Shown one piece after another: positions 24,601 through 39,700 of a stretch of DNA of 64,000 nucleotides. Source of the DNA: Palaemon carinicauda (taxonomy: Eukaryota > Arthropoda > Malacostraca > Decapoda > Palaemonidae); the NCBI RefSeq assembly GCF_036898095.1, contig NC_090750.1:83831447-83895446 (forward strand), given 5' to 3'. Made by a program: the position numbers and the translations under genes. The number at the start of each line of letters is the position of its first letter. Position 1 is the stretch's first letter. The notes beneath the pieces are model-generated. The model made no database searches and was not told the origin of the DNA. It saw only the letters and a program-made list of their open reading frames with translations.

Positions 24601-27600
24601 AATGACTAACCAAATATGAAAAGCTGTGCAGCTCTCCTACTCTTTTTGTTGAAGCCAGGGCCAAAAATAAAAGTAGACAGTCTTAAGAGATATGTCCTTG
24701 TCAAATCCCTGTCTTAAAGGTTTGTGGGGGGACCTCTTCAGGGACCTCAGAACTCTTGTCGAGCTTCACAATGGGGAATTGAGTTCTCTAACTAGGTAGG
24801 AGTCCTCAAAGCTCTTCATGAGCATTGATAATTTACACACAGGTAGGTAGGTCTATGCCTCTCAGTCTAAAGATTTGTCTCAAGGCTGGATGATAGCATT
24901 TCACTCTAAGACTGAGAGGAGCTTCTCACTATGTATGAAAATAAGTTAGTCTACAATCAGTTGAATACAGTAGAGGCTCTGAGAGGAAAAGTATCATCGG
25001 CCCTCGGTCTTTGAGGATTCTGCCTTCGTGGTTTCGGTTATTCGTGGTTCACAAATCCAATAATATTTAAAAAAGTTAGTACTCTAAACTAGTGTTCTAC
25101 AAACCTCATTCAGGAGGAAGACCAGCACTGTCAGGCAAGCAATCAGGCCACTAGGCTTCACGATGACAATCGACTCGAGGATGCGTACTTCCAAATCCCA
25201 ATCCAGCCTGCTACCAGAAAGTACCACCATGTGTCATAAGTGAGCAGAGAATACCAATACAAAGTTCTTTGCTTCGTTCCCACAACAGCTCTGCAAGTTC
25301 CACCAGAGCTTTTACTCTAGTTTCAACATAGGCACACACCAACAGCACTTGTCTACTGTGTTACCAGGATGATTACTGGATCTTGATGGACTTAGAAAAC
25401 AGACCTTCCTCTCCAATGAGAAAGCCTTCTCTTGTTCTGTCATGAGCTAGGGATCGTGATGAACAGAGTCCCCTTTTTAACAACCAAACAAATATTGGTT
25501 TGCCCAGATACAGACATCGACACCATTGTAGGAAGTCTTCCCATCTCAGGACAGACTGCTATGCTTGTGAGGTGGTAATTCCTCTCATTCAACAGCCCTA
25601 TCTGCCAGTACAACCTTGGCAGAAGTTGCTGGATCATCTGTCCTCCCTGGAACATCGTTCCAAATGGTCGCCTCCACCTGTGGTAACAAGAGCCCCTCTC
25701 TCCTTTATCATTAGTTCCAATAGGTAAGGATTCCAAACTTGACCCGGAATAGTGGAAGAGCGAGGCAAACCTTTTAAAGGCCTTGCCTCTTATGCTGATT
25801 CCACGAGAATTTCTGTGGTTCACGGACACTGCAAAGGAAGGATGGGGAGTCCACCCCCTATAACACCTAGGGTTGAGACCTGTCTCAACCCCTTAGCGGA
25901 ACTCGCTATGCTCATACAGAGGCTGAAGCAGTCCTGCTCACTGATAGAGCTGAGACCACCTCTCGGAAACATTACTAAAGTCTTGTGGTCCCTTACGAGG
26001 GCACCTTCTGAACTGTGGAAGTTTGCCTCAGACAGAAACTTCAGAGAGTGTCCTTAAGGTTTTGTCCTCCACTGCATCCTCACCTGTAATTAACACTTCA
26101 AGCTCACCTTGAGGAGAAGGAATACTTGCTTCTCTAAAGAAAGCAAATAAGGCTATGGGCTTGCCCTAGTGTTAGATCAATATCATCATCCTTTATCACC
26201 TTCCCCTGGGGAGTAAGCCAACAGAGAAGGATCAGAAGCTACAGTATCAGAGGGGAAGGGAGAGGTGCAGCAGATTTCCTAGTTTTTGAGGAAAACCCCA
26301 ATAGTAAAGAATCTTGCTTGGACTTCTTCCTCCTCTTGCCACTCTCTACACTCCGCAATGATGAATGACTAAGCGCAGTCATGAACCCTTTAAAAAGGGT
26401 ACAAAAAATGATGATCTACAGACATCCTACTCGTGAAGGCTCTGGACCGATGGCCAGAATCTCCTAGGCAAGACTGCAAGCATACGCACGGTTTCTCCTT
26501 GTAACTAGCATACAACAATCAATCAATCTGAAAATACAAAAATTAAATCAAAGAAGTAAAATTTGGAACATTAAGCATACATCTGTATGACTTGGTAGCT
26601 GAACCCAAAACTGACTTCTGTACTCAGTGAGATCATAGGGTTGCAGGGCTTTCCCTGCTACCTGCCAGTAACTACTCACACCTCGTTATAAATCTTAAAA
26701 GTCGAATTTCCTGCTTCACTGAAATCATATCCCTATTAAAGAATGAGGGTTTGTATCGGTGTAGGTACGATTCAATACTACATTACATTACTAAGCTCAA
26801 CTCACTTAATTTTTCAATAACCTTACTTGACGATAATAATTCATTGTCACAAATATTTTAAAGACTGAGCTTTGATCTCATAAACAACTTTTTGGTATAT
26901 CTAGTGAAGTTTACATAAATCAAAGTACTGAAAATATCAAAAATTAGATACCCTCAATAACGGAAAACAAAGCTCACCATCAAAGCATGTCTAAATCCGG
27001 TTTCTTGATCAGATATGCAGGCTTGCAACATGAAGCTTATGGTCTCTATGTTCACTATCAATCCTTGATCAAGCATTTCATCCACAATCGTAAAAGCTGT
27101 CTTAATTTCACCACATCTCCCAAAAGCTGTTGAAAATTATCAGAAATCAAACACAGTAATCTATAATCGAGAGGAAACGTTTTATAACTTGCACTTGAAA
27201 TTCTGATTATGATTAAGCTTTAAATAAGCATAATTCTTAAAACTGAAATTAATTAGTATTCCAATAGTTACCTGAAAAGCATGTGCTACTCATTCTTATA
27301 CTAGAGAACTTCAGGCAAAATAGGAAAAGAAATGTGGCCATGACGTAGGTAAAACACTTTGTAGGAGGTATCCTCCATCAGAAGAAATAGAAGCGGAGAT
27401 TACTTTTGAATATCCTCATTCATTTATGTCCTCACACATTTCACAATGTATATCCATTTTAGTCGACATTCAGAATACTGCCACAATGATTTTCTCCTCG
27501 GCCAGGATTAGTTTTACCAAGTAAATGATGCTGATCCACAACAGAAACAATATCTGCACTGAATTCTATAACCACCTGCGAAATGCCAGTTTTGTGTTAG

Positions 27601-27660
27601 ATTTGATCGATATTGATCCAATCTGAGTTGCCAAAATATTTTTTTTCATCCACTCAGTAC

Positions 27661-27708
<48 letters not shown>

Positions 27709-30700
27709 CATTATTACCAGCCAAGCTACGACCCTAGTTGGAAAAGCAAGATGCTATAAACCCAAAGGCTCCAATAGGGAAAAATAGCCCAGTGAGGAAA
27801 GGAAATAAGGAAATACATAAATAATGAGAACAAATTAACACTAAATGACTCTAAAACGAGTAACAACATCAAAACAGACAAGTCATATATAAACTATAAA
27901 AAGACTTAAATCAGCTTGTTCAACATAAAAACATTTGCTGTATAGAAATAATTACTGCAATGCAACTTCAATAACTCTGCATTTCTTTATGATAGTGTAT
28001 TGCTTTTGAATGTTTCTTTAAATCATTAAGGTTCATCATAATCATCATCATCACCAATATCTCCTCATCTCATCCCTATTGACGAAAAGGGCCTCGCTAA
28101 GATTTCACCGCGCATTACTATCTTGAGATTTTAATTCAATGAGCATGTTTACTATTATCCATTATCCTTATAAAGGCTATATGACGAATTTGATTTTCGC
28201 CATATCTTCAATAAAAAGTGCTGCAGGGTGGCCTTGTGGGTGGAAAATTCCAAAAATTTCAGTGGACAGTAAAATATGGAGAAACTTAAATTCCTCAAAT
28301 AGCCTTTATAATATTAATGGCTGGAATTAAACGTGCGCAGTGGCAATAAATACCAATAGATGGACTGCCTAAAATTTTCTAGAGCCAAAATGGAAACTAA
28401 AATTTTTGAAATTATTTGCCCACAGGGATCGCCCTACGGAACTTTTCATTGAAGCATACGTCTACATCTTTTTCTTCCACCGCCTACCATACCGCTGCCA
28501 GTGAGAGGGCAACCACTCTCTATACTCCTCACAAGAAGACACCTGTGAACAGGAATGATCCCTGCACACAGGACAAAGACCGTGAGGATCGGTCTCCAAG
28601 GCTGACATGAAGGTGCGCATTGGCGCCCTTCGATGACAGGACAAACTAGCATGGTTAATCCCCACGGGCACACACTCTAAAAAGAAAAAGGGAAAGTTTT
28701 TATGTTTTTAGGCTGGTTGATCTTTAATTGTAACCGAGTTAAGGTTTTGCGGGAGAATGACAGCCTGTCTGTTCTCTACCGAGCCGAAATGGAAAGTGAC
28801 GTATTACAGTATTACTATACTGTAGTCCATTTCTTTTAGCGAGCCATATTTGCACCGACTCGCACCAGTGCCCTTTTAGCGTGGAAAAGTTCCCTGGTCG
28901 CTGATTGGTTAGAATTATCTTGTCCAACCAATCAGCGATCAGGATACTTTTCCGAGCTAAAAGAGCACCGCTGCGAGTCAGTGCAAAAATGACTCGCTAA
29001 TAGAAATGGACTATAGTGCGGGTGTATGCAAGGTGGCCAGTTTGTGCTCCGTTAACTAGCGGTGGGTACTTACACCTCATATAAGTCGTATGGTTTCATC
29101 TGTCGCCAAGATATATCTCCACTGTAAAGACTTGAATTATTAGTATATAGTCCCAAATTAAATAATATAATTCATACAAAAATAAAATGACTATACCTTT
29201 AATCATGGCATGAGATATAGTCTGATTGACAGGGTATTCTTTATCCTGTAGCTGTTTTCGAAGTTTTTGAGCCCGAAGTAAACCATCAGTAGCTGGCCAA
29301 GGGGAATTAGCACAAGCATTGAACAATCCAGTGTAAGTAACAGGTTGAGGTTTTATACCCCTCTTCTTCATCTGGAGAAAAAATTAATACTATTACTGTA
29401 TAGTAAGAATAGCCATTAAAGTACTAAGAAATTATCAAAACATTAATAAGAAAAATATAAAAGATTAAAAATCTCACAAATTTTTAAAGTAATTTCTATT
29501 TTTCCTAACTATACAAACCTGAGTCCTTCAACAGGATTACATCAGCATTGCTGGAATTCTGCTGTTATAATTCATAACGAGGCATCGTTACTTACTGGCA
29601 AGTGGCAAGGAAGCCCCGCCCCCTAGCCAGTACACTTCGTCCTTTCATAGGAGACTTATCATATGGAGGGAGGAAGTTCCTTTAACCAAGTTGGCTGGTT
29701 TTAAATCCAGGGATGTCAGAACACTTAGACCAGAAGAGGTGTGGTAGTGTTCACTCCTTCAACCTCCTATTAACTTGAGGGAAGATTCTCAGGTGACAGG
29801 GCTAGGTTTCTGTCTGAACATAGAGAATCATTGAAGAACCTATTTCCTGCTGTCTGGAATGTAAGCTCAATTGAAAGTATGTGTTTATACATTTCCGGTC
29901 ATCCTCCTCCTCATAAGGAGGTCATGGGAGATATTTCTATATATATTTTATAGAGAAGTTGCTCGGTTTAGAAGATTCACTGCAACAATGTTTGATCTAC
30001 CAAATAATGGCACAGCCTGTGCACCCAAGAGAGAGGAGAAACTAACATCACGAACGCTATCGGAGACAAAATATGTACTGCACGTGTATCACACATGCTC
30101 ATACACTGTAATGGTATTTCTGTTTTTTGGATGTTGTTGTTATCGTTCTCCCCACACTGATAACCTGTTGAATGTGCAAGCGAGCCATTAGGAGGTTACT
30201 GAGAGACGAGTCGAATGTAACTCCTAACAGCTCGCTTGCAGACTTATGTACAACCGAGCCGTTAGGAATTGCATTCGACTCGTCTCTGTCACCTCCTAAC
30301 AGCACGCTTGCACATTAAACAGGTTATCAGTGTGAGGGGAGAGCAATAACGACAATATAAAAAAAACAGAAATACCGTTACAGTGTGCGAGCATGTGTGA
30401 TACACTTGCAGTACAGATATTTCTTGTCCTCTGAAGGAAGTAGGTACATAAAAAATCCTGCTGAGTAGCTAACACAGGTTGTAAAAATGGAATGTGTAAA
30501 AGGACTTGTGGTTATACTCCCACAGTTAATGGGCTGTAAAGGTTGTCAGGCATTTTCCAGATTCCTGTCTACATTACTTGTGCTACTGATAGGTTTTATC
30601 CTGAAGGTTACCATAGAACCAATCCCTCTGAATTTGTGAGACGTGCTTGAGGCGGTCCTTTCGAATCTCCAGTTGAGTGGGGGTACGGTCTCCTGATGCT

Positions 30701-33700
30701 TTCCCAAAGCCAGAATGATATGGTATTTCGGAACCTGGCTTACTTACTTCGCCAAGGCTAAGGCAAGGAGAAAAACAGTCTTAAAAATGAGATCCTTGTC
30801 TGGTGTTTGTCGTTAAGGTTAATACATTACCTTTTTGGGCGACTTGAGAAGTCTAAGAGACATTCCATGAAGGTAGCTTGTGTTCTCGCAGAGGGCAAGA
30901 CTGCTTGAAGCTCTGAGCATAAATAATTCCCACAAGGATGAAAGATCTAAGCCCTTCAGTCTAAGTGCTGACTAAAAACCAAGTGATAGCCTTTCACTGC
31001 TGACTGATCGATTGATTTTGAGTTTTTTGGCATCCTGACATCGAAGGTCCTTTTTTCACTGATGAGACGAAGATGAGCCTCTTTCAGCGAAAGTAGACGA
31101 GAAAGTCAGCAACCAGCTGCAGAGAGGCTCCGACCGGAGGATTACCCCTACTATGCACCAATTGCATTAAAGGGCCCACTTTGCTAAATAGACAGCTGTA
31201 GAGGCTCTTCACAGATATCCAGACATCTGTGCAGCCTTTCACTCAGAGATACTGGATAGTCTCCACCCAAGTGACAGGGATGTCATTGACTTTTGGTATC
31301 CCTGCAGGTAGAGTTGGTAAAGCAGGATGGCCCACTTCTACTAGGAGTATCAGCAGGTCTGGATACCATTCAACATGTGGCCATTTGGGAGCCACCAGTG
31401 TTACTACCTTTGAATTTGAAGTAGTCAGCACCCTGTTGATTACCCTTCAAATCGGACAAAATGGAGGAATCGCATTGACATCTAGCTCATCCCATAGGTG
31501 TTTAAATGTATTCTCTAATTCCACTAACGGGTCTGGAACTGATGAGCAGAAAACTGGTTGTTTCTTGTTGAGTTTTGAGGCAAACATGATGATTGATGGG
31601 GAACCTCACAAGTTGAAAGACTCCTCTCTACTAAAGGATGAAAGGCCCACTGTGCTCCAACTACTTTTCCTGGCAACTATAATTGTTGGCAATCACATTC
31701 CTTTTGCCTGGAATAACTCTTGCTGACAAATACCTTGCATTGTCTATTGTGTCTGCTTTGCCAACTTGTAGAGGTGCTATGAAACAATAACTATTTACTT
31801 GTTGATGTATGCCACTACAGTACTGATGTCGCTCATCAAGGCTACCCAGTGGCCTATCACGCACTATTGGAATGCTTGCATCATCAAAAGTGCTACTTTC
31901 ATCTCCTGCAGGTAAAGGTGGAAGTGACCCCTCCACAGACCAGAGACCCGAGGCACTCAGACTCCTCATGTTTGCACCACATATTTACTTTGATTCATCT
32001 GCAAACAGCAGCATTACCAGAAGAGAACACTCCAAAGGAGTTCCCTTAATGAAGTTCTTGTCTCTTAGCCACCAAGTTAAGCACAGAGAATACATGTGTA
32101 CATCTCTGCAGCTGAAACCAAAGTGGCTATTCAGGGGGGGCAATGCTTTCCCGCCACCAGCCAATAACTACCAATACCTTGTTACAAACTTATAACAGCC
32201 ATAGTCCAGCTACGTTGAAATCATACTCCTACTAAAGGACAAGGGTTTGCATATGAGTAAGAACAACTTTTATTTAAATAATCTTTATAATTTTTTGCCA
32301 TATTTTCAAACATGCTTAAATACAGAATCATAAAATCATTTCGCATATAATTCAGTATTCTTGAGCATTCTCCCACCAAAAAACAAAAAAAATTATGTGA
32401 GTGGACTTTACTGTACAATAAATTAAAATTCTGGAATAAATATAAAAAACATTATTGTAAAACAGTTAAATGCTGTATACTATACCTGATTATATAGTTT
32501 AAAAGCCTTTTTTGTGTATCCAGCTCTTCCACAAGCATTGATTAGCACTTGGTAGCAGTAAACATCTGGCTTAGCATTGGCAGCAGGCATCTCTTCTTCT
32601 AATATCTTCAGAGCATCTGCAAGCTAAAATGAAAAATTTGGAAGTAATTTGTATTTTTCCTATATATGCAAACCTGTGCTCTTTACTAAGGATATATTTT
32701 TTCAGCGTAACTAAAATCTAGCCATAAACTTTTACACGAGGTGTCAACAATCCTCTACTAGTTAGCAAGGGGTAGACCGGCCACACCACTTACACACTCA
32801 CCCAGTGATTATGTCAATTCTGATTGCAGGCAGGACTTCTTGGGGGACAGGTGATCGTGGGACAGTATTAGTAAAGAGCTCACGTTTGTAAAAATGACAA
32901 ATTCGGAGATAATTTGTATTTTTCCTAACCATACAAACCTTAGCTATTTACATTGGGTTTACCTTTTAGCGTAGCTGAAATGGCGAGCCATTAGAATTTA
33001 ACGAGGGTGTATTACCCCCGCACTAGTTAGCAGGGGGGTAGGGGAGTGGTAGCTAGCTACCCCTCCCCCCCTCACACACCGGTGAACTGCTTCACTTTCA
33101 CTTAGAAGTAGGACTTGTCTTGGGGGACAGGGCTGGCGGGCAAATATATGTAAATAGCTAAGGTTTGTATGGTTAGGAAAAATACAAATTATCTCCAAAT
33201 TTGTCATTTGTTCCGTAACCGAAATACAAACCACGCTATTTACATTGGGTGACTTACCCCTTAGGAAGGGGGGAAAGTCCCCAGCCATACTGGCTTTGGC
33301 TTTACCCGGGGACTCAGAATCCGAGTGAGTCGCACTCGAGAAAAGGAGTCCCTGCACCTTACAAGTTCCTTGCTCCGCAAGGAAACGTGTGGCCTACATA
33401 AGCTTGTGTGAGAAGGAAGAAGTGTGACCCGTCCTAGGCAGTTGACCTGGAGTTCCAGAAGGAACTCTGGGTTAGGACGTTCCCAACACCACTTCGTCAG
33501 GGTATGGGGGACGCGACAGTATTGACTCAATACTCGGAACACAAGGAAGCATGGTTTACCTGCAGAGGTTTGAGGTCAGCTATGCAGAGACCAGGATGCT
33601 GCTTCCCAGTAGAGGGGATGATGAAGAAAGAAGGAAGGGCCAGACATACTTCTTTCGTTCATGCAGACTAAAACCTGATAACAATACCCTCAACCTTCTG

Positions 33701-36700
33701 CTACCTGTCCAAAAAGGAGCCTGAGGTTAGACCAGCTGTTGTGTAGCCACCACAGAGCGATAGAAACATATCAATACTCCTGTGGGTCACGTCCTGCAGG
33801 AAGCGGGCTGCGAAGGTCATTAGACGCTTCCAGACTCCAGCTTGTAGCACCTGCATCACAGAGTAGAATTACTCGAAGGCGAGGGACGTTGCGATGTATC
33901 CGACATCGTGCTGTAGGGCGACGTGACGGGAGAGGGTCTGGATTCAGGTCGAGATGAATGTCCTTGAGTCCGAGCTGAAGAGGTATACTGGTGACTCTCC
34001 CCTGTGTCCTTCTTGTGCTCCCAACCCGGCTGCACGTGAGGACAAACTGCAGCTGTTCCCAAAGATAACCCCTCGATTCCTTTACTGGCAATAAGGAGAA
34101 GGTTTGGGTCATCTGAAACAGAATGGTGACTCGAAATCTTGAAGGAATTGGACCGAAGGGCCGGGACCTCAAGATTCTGATCTAGCCAACAACTCAGGAG
34201 CGAACCTGAATGTTGCCTTCCCCCATTCCTTAGAAAGGGCGGATTCATACAAGACCAAGAGGATTGCTTACACACTGGCCGAGGCCAGAGTGAGCAGGAG
34301 CCCCAAGACGGAATACGATCAGAGGCCTGACGTAATGGGTCTTGAGAAGATCTCTTAAGGGACTAAAAAGTCCGAACCTTGCTCCATGTTGGAGGTCTCA
34401 CTCCGACTGGGGGCAGGGACGTTCGCAGCTTCGCATGAGCGAGGAAAGGTCCAGCGGGAAGGAAAAAGTCTATTCCTTTCAGCCTGAAGGCCAGGGAAAG
34501 GCTGAGCGACAGGCTTCACTGCCGAGAGCGGAAAGGAGTTTCCTCCCGCCGAAAAGCAATAAGTTAATTATTGCTGGAGAAGAGGCCTCAAGGGAAGAAG
34601 TATCTCTCCCACGACACCAACCACAGAAGACTCTCCACTTCGCCTGGTAGACCCCTGCAGATGACTATCGCAGATGACGCGACCTCCGCCCCGCGACTGT
34701 AGCGGGTTGACTCTTCGTGAGGAGGAGGCGTAGTGTCTCCAGGCGTGAAGCCGAAGCGATGCCCCGGCTCGTGAAAGATGTTGTAGTGTAGTTGTTTGTG
34801 TAGCCTGTGCCGTGGGAGAAGCTCTCCCGGGAGTTCCCTCAGGGGAAGCAGAGGGTCTGGAAACTGTTCTGCGTATAGTCCCAGTGGAGCTCTCAGGGCC
34901 ATCGAAAGGTTGACAGACAACCTGGTCTTGTTGAGACCCATTCTCAACAGACAACAAAGGAGGGAAGACGCAGGCGCCGATGTTGTCCCACCATCACCGG
35001 AATGCATCTTGCCAAAGAGTCTTGGGGTCTGAGACTGGGGGGAAGAACAGCGGAAGCTTGAAGTTCCAAGCTGTCGCGATCAGGTCCCCCAGGTCAGGAC
35101 TTGCTGGTTACTAAAGGCCAAAGACCCCCAGGTACACTCTATCTGCGAGGCTCTGCTCAGATAGTCGGAGAGAACATTCCTCTGCCCGGAATGAGCGAGC
35201 CGATAGTGGTATTGAGAGGATCTCAAATCATCTCAGTATCTCTACTGCAAGATGCGAAGGTTTGAAAATGCGTCCCTTGCTGGTTGGAATACGCCAGTAC
35301 CATGAAGTCGTCGCGCACAGAGCGACTCGGCAGGAGCTGTAGGATCTGTAGAGGGGCCAGACTACGGCCCCTAAGCCTGCCTGAATGATGGAGAGGTATC
35401 CTTCAGGTCCTGACCATAGGCCTGAACCGGAACATGCCCCCCCCCCTTTCTTTGACGAGTCCGAGAACAGCATAAAAAATGTGGGGAAAGGACGAGAATA
35501 TCCATTCCCATCAAGAGGTTCCATAGGTCAACGCCCATTGCAGGTCTAAACGTTCCGCTGGTCCAATAGGGGCCAGAAAATCCGGTTAATCATTGCTTTG
35601 AAACCAACGGAACATGATATTTTAATTATAAAATAAATTTTTGAATATACTTACCCGGTGAATATATAATAGCTGACGTCTCCGGCGGCTCGACAGAAAA
35701 AACACAAAAACTCGCGAGCGATCGCTATGAAGGTTGCGGGTGTGCCCACCAGCGCCAAATATCGGCCAGATACCGCATATACATGTAAACAGCTCCAATT
35801 CTTCTCATCCCGCTGGGTCTCTATCGGGGAGGAAGGGGGGCCTTTAATTTATATATTCACCGGGTAAGTATATTCAAAAATTTATTTTATAATTAAAATA
35901 TCATTTTTAAATATTTAACTTAGCCGGTGAATATATAATAGCTGATTCACACCCATGGTGGTGGGTAGAGACCAGAATTAATAAAGTTTACAGCGTATAT
36001 GCTTAGAGTTTTTGACAGTTATATCATAACAAAACCCAAATATATATAGGTACCTGGTAAGGAAGTTGACTTAGACGATTACTCTGCCTTGTTAGTCTGT
36101 CTTCCTCACGAAGCCCAGCGATCCTCTTAGGATGCTGAAAGACTCCAGGAGCTGAAGTATCAAGGGCTGCAACCCATACAACAGGACCTCATCAAACCCC
36201 TAATCTGGGCGCTCTCAAGAAATGACATTTGACCACCCGCCAAATCAACCAGGATGCGAAAGGCTTCTTAGCCTTCCGTACAACCCAAAAACAAGATCAA
36301 AAACATTTCAAGAGACAGATTAAAAGGATATTGGAATTAAGGGAATGTAGTGGTAGAACCCTCACCCACTACTGCACTCGCTGCAACGAATGGACCCAGT
36401 GTGTAGCAGTCCTCGTAAAGAGTCTGGACATCTTTTAAGTAAAATGACGCGAATACCGACTTGCTTCTCCAAAAGGTCGCGTCCATAATACTTTGCAGAG
36501 ATCTATTTTGCTTAAAGGCCACGGAAGTTGCTATAGCTCTTACTTCGTGCGTCTTAACCTTAAGCAAGCATCGGTCTTTTTCATTCAAGTGAGAATGAGC
36601 CTCTCGTATTAAAAATCTGATAAAATATGACAAAGCATTCTTTGACATAGGCAATGATGGTTTCTTAACTGAGCACCATAATGGCTCAGATCCACCTCGT

Positions 36701-39700
36701 AAGGACTTAGTACGAGCTAAGTAGAACTTAAGAGCTCTAACTGAACACAGCACTCTTTCAAGTTCGTTGCCTACGATCTCTGACAGGCAAGGTATATCAA
36801 AGGACTTAGGCCAAGGACGAGAAGGCAGTTCATTTTTGGCCAGGAAACCAAGTTGAAGTGAACATGTGGCTTTATCTGTAGAAAAGCCGATGTTCTTACT
36901 GAAGGCATGAATTTCACTGACCCTTTTAGCCGAAGCCAAGCACACTAGGAAAAGCGTCTTGAGGGTGAGATCCTTCAGGGAGGCTGAATGTAATGGCTCA
37001 AACCTGTCTGACATGAGGAACCTTAGGACCACGTCTAAGTTCCATCCAGGAGTTGCCAAACGACGTTCCTTAGAGGTCTCGAAAGACTTAAGGAGATCTT
37101 GGAGATCTTTATTGTTGGAAAGATCTAAGCCTCTATGACGAAAGACCGAAGCCAACATGCTCCTGTAGCCCTTAATAGTGGGAGCTGAGAGGGAGCGAAC
37201 ATTTCTCAGATGTAAAAGAAAATCTGCGATTTGGGCTACAGAGGTACTGGAAGAGGACACAGATGCTGACTTGCACCAGTCTCGAAAGACTTCCCACTTC
37301 GACTGGTATACTCTGATGGTAGAAGCTCTCCTAGCTCTCGCAATCGCACTGGCTGCCTCCTTCGAAAAGCCTCGAGCTCTTGAGAGTCTCTCGATAGTCT
37401 GAAGGCAGTCAGACGAAGCGCGGGGAGGCTTTGATGAACATTCTTTACGTGGGGCTGACGTAAGAGATCTACCCTTAGAGGAAGACTTCTTGGAAAGTCT
37501 ACCAGCCATTGAAGTACCTCGGTGAACCACTCTCTCGCGGGCCAGAGGGGAGCAACCAACGTCAACCTTGTCCCTTCGTGAGAGGCGAACTTCTGCAGTA
37601 CCTTGTTGACTATCTTGAATGGTGGGAATGCATATAAGTCCAGATGAGACCAATCCAGTAGAAACGCGTATATGTGGATCGCCTCTGGATCTGGGACTGG
37701 TGAGCAATAGATTGGTAACCTTTTGGTCAACGAGGTGGCAAAGAGGTCTATGGTGGGTTGACCCCAAGTCGCCCAAAGACTCTTGCACACGTCCTTGTGG
37801 AGGGTCCATTCCGTGGGTATCACCTGACCCCTCCGACTGAGACAGTCTGCCAAGACGTTCAAGTCCCCCTGGATGAATCTCGTCAACAGGGAGATGCCTC
37901 GATTTCTTGACCATATGAGAAGGTCCCTTGCGATCTCGTACAGCATGAGGGAGTGTGTGCCTCCTTGCTTGGAGATGTACGCCAAAGCTGTGGTGTTGTC
38001 TGAGTTGACCTCTACCACTTTGTTTCGAAGAAAGCTTTCGAATTTCATCAAGGCCAAGTGGACTGCTAATAGCTCCTTGCCGTTGATGTGCATGCTCTTC
38101 TGACTTGAGGTCCACAGACCCGAGCATTCCCGACTGTCCAGGGTCGCACCCCAACCCAAATCCGACGCGTCTGAGAACAACACGTGGTTTGGGTTCTTGA
38201 CTGCTAGGGATAGTCCCTCTCTCAGACTGATATTGCTGTCCCACCATTTCAGGCATGCCTTTACTGGTTCGGAGACTGGGATTGATACCGTCTCTAACGT
38301 CTTGTCCTTGTTCCAGTGAGAGGCTAGATGGAACTGGAGAGGCCGAAGGTGTAGTCTCCCTAGCGAGACAAACTGCTCCAGGGATGAGAGAGTCCCTACG
38401 AGACTCATCCAACTCCTGACTGAACAACGTTCTCTTTTCAGCATTAGTTGGACTTTGAGCAGGGCTTGTTCTATTCGGGTGGCAGACGGAAAAGCCCGAA
38501 AAACTGGACTGCGAATCTCCATCCCCAAAAATAGAATAGTCTGTGATGGGATCAGTTGGGACTTTTCTAGGTTGACCAAAAGTCCCAACTCCTTGGCCAG
38601 ACCCAACGTCCAATGTAGATCCTGCAGACAGCGATGACTGGACGATGCTCTGAGAAGCCAGTCGTCCAAGTACAGGGAGGCTCGGATTTCCGATAGATGG
38701 AGGAATTTTGCTACAATCCTCATGAGCCTCGTAAACACGAGAGGAGCAGGACTGAGGCCAAAGCACAGGGCTCGAAACTGGTACACCACATTCCTGTAAA
38801 CAAACCTCAGAAACGGTTGGGAATCCGGGTGTATAGGAATGTGGAAGTACGCATCTCGTAGGTCGAGAGAGACCATCTAGTCTCCCTCTCTGACCGCTGC
38901 TAAGACGGACTTCGTGGTCTCCATCGTGAATTTTGTTTTTGTAACAAAAACGTTGAGCGCACTGACGTCTAGCACCGGTCTCCAACCTCCTGTATGCTTT
39001 GGGACTAGGAAGAGACGGTTGTAAAACCCCGGTGATTGAAGGTCCGAGACTTTCACCACCGCTCCCTTCTCTAGCAACAGAGACACTTCTTGATTTAGGG
39101 CTTGTCTCTTTGACTCCTCTCGGTACCTGGGAGAGAGGTCTATGGGAATTGTTACTAGAGGAGGTTTGCGTACAAACGGTATTTTGTACCCTTCTCTGAG
39201 CAACAGAACAGACTCTTGGTCTGCATCCCTCTTCTCCCAGGCCTGCCAGAAGCTCTTCAATCTGGCACCTACTGCTGTCTGAGGCTGTGGGCAGTCAGAC
39301 TCTGCCACGGGAGGACTTGGCTCCTCTCTTCTTACCTCTCTTTCCCTCGGCACGAGAGCTTCCCCTGCTGGGAGCTCTGCCATGAAAGGGCGGGATAAAT
39401 CTAGATGCAGGAGTCTCGATCCTGGGTCTCACAGCAAAGGATGAAGAAGGAGCCCTTTTGCGAGCAGAGGACGCCATCAGGTCATGGGTGTCCTTCTGCA
39501 CAAGCGAAGCAGCTATATCCTTAACCAGCTGTTGCGGAAACAAGGCCGCTGATAAGGGAGCAAAGAGCAGTTCCGATCTCTGACAGGGAGTAACTCCTGC
39601 CGAAAGGAAAGAACAAAGGGTTTCTCGCTTCTTTAAGACTCCCGACGTAAAGGTGGAGGCGAGCTCATTGGAGCCATCGCGGATGGCTTTATCCATACAG

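Larger units (their letters stand above)
21160..26765. mobile_element. Mosaic of decayed DIRS-like elements in the PTCD1 exon 4-5 intron
   Basis: A left terminal repeat (GTAATTTGTATTTTTCCTGA at 21170 and, beyond a LINE insertion, AGCCCTTTAATAGGAGTAAG at 21510) is inverted at the right end (TATCCCTATTAAAGAATGAGGGTTTG, 26728-26753). Inside are a LINE tail, a 1.6-kb foldback element, minus-strand recombinase remnants and a plus-strand RT fragment. Outer limits are approximate. Confidence 0.6.

Noticed and set aside
28139..28330. A 63-codon plus-strand frame (MSMFTIIHYPYKG...).
   Set aside because: Short, AT-rich, unconserved and antisense to PTCD1; no exon signals.
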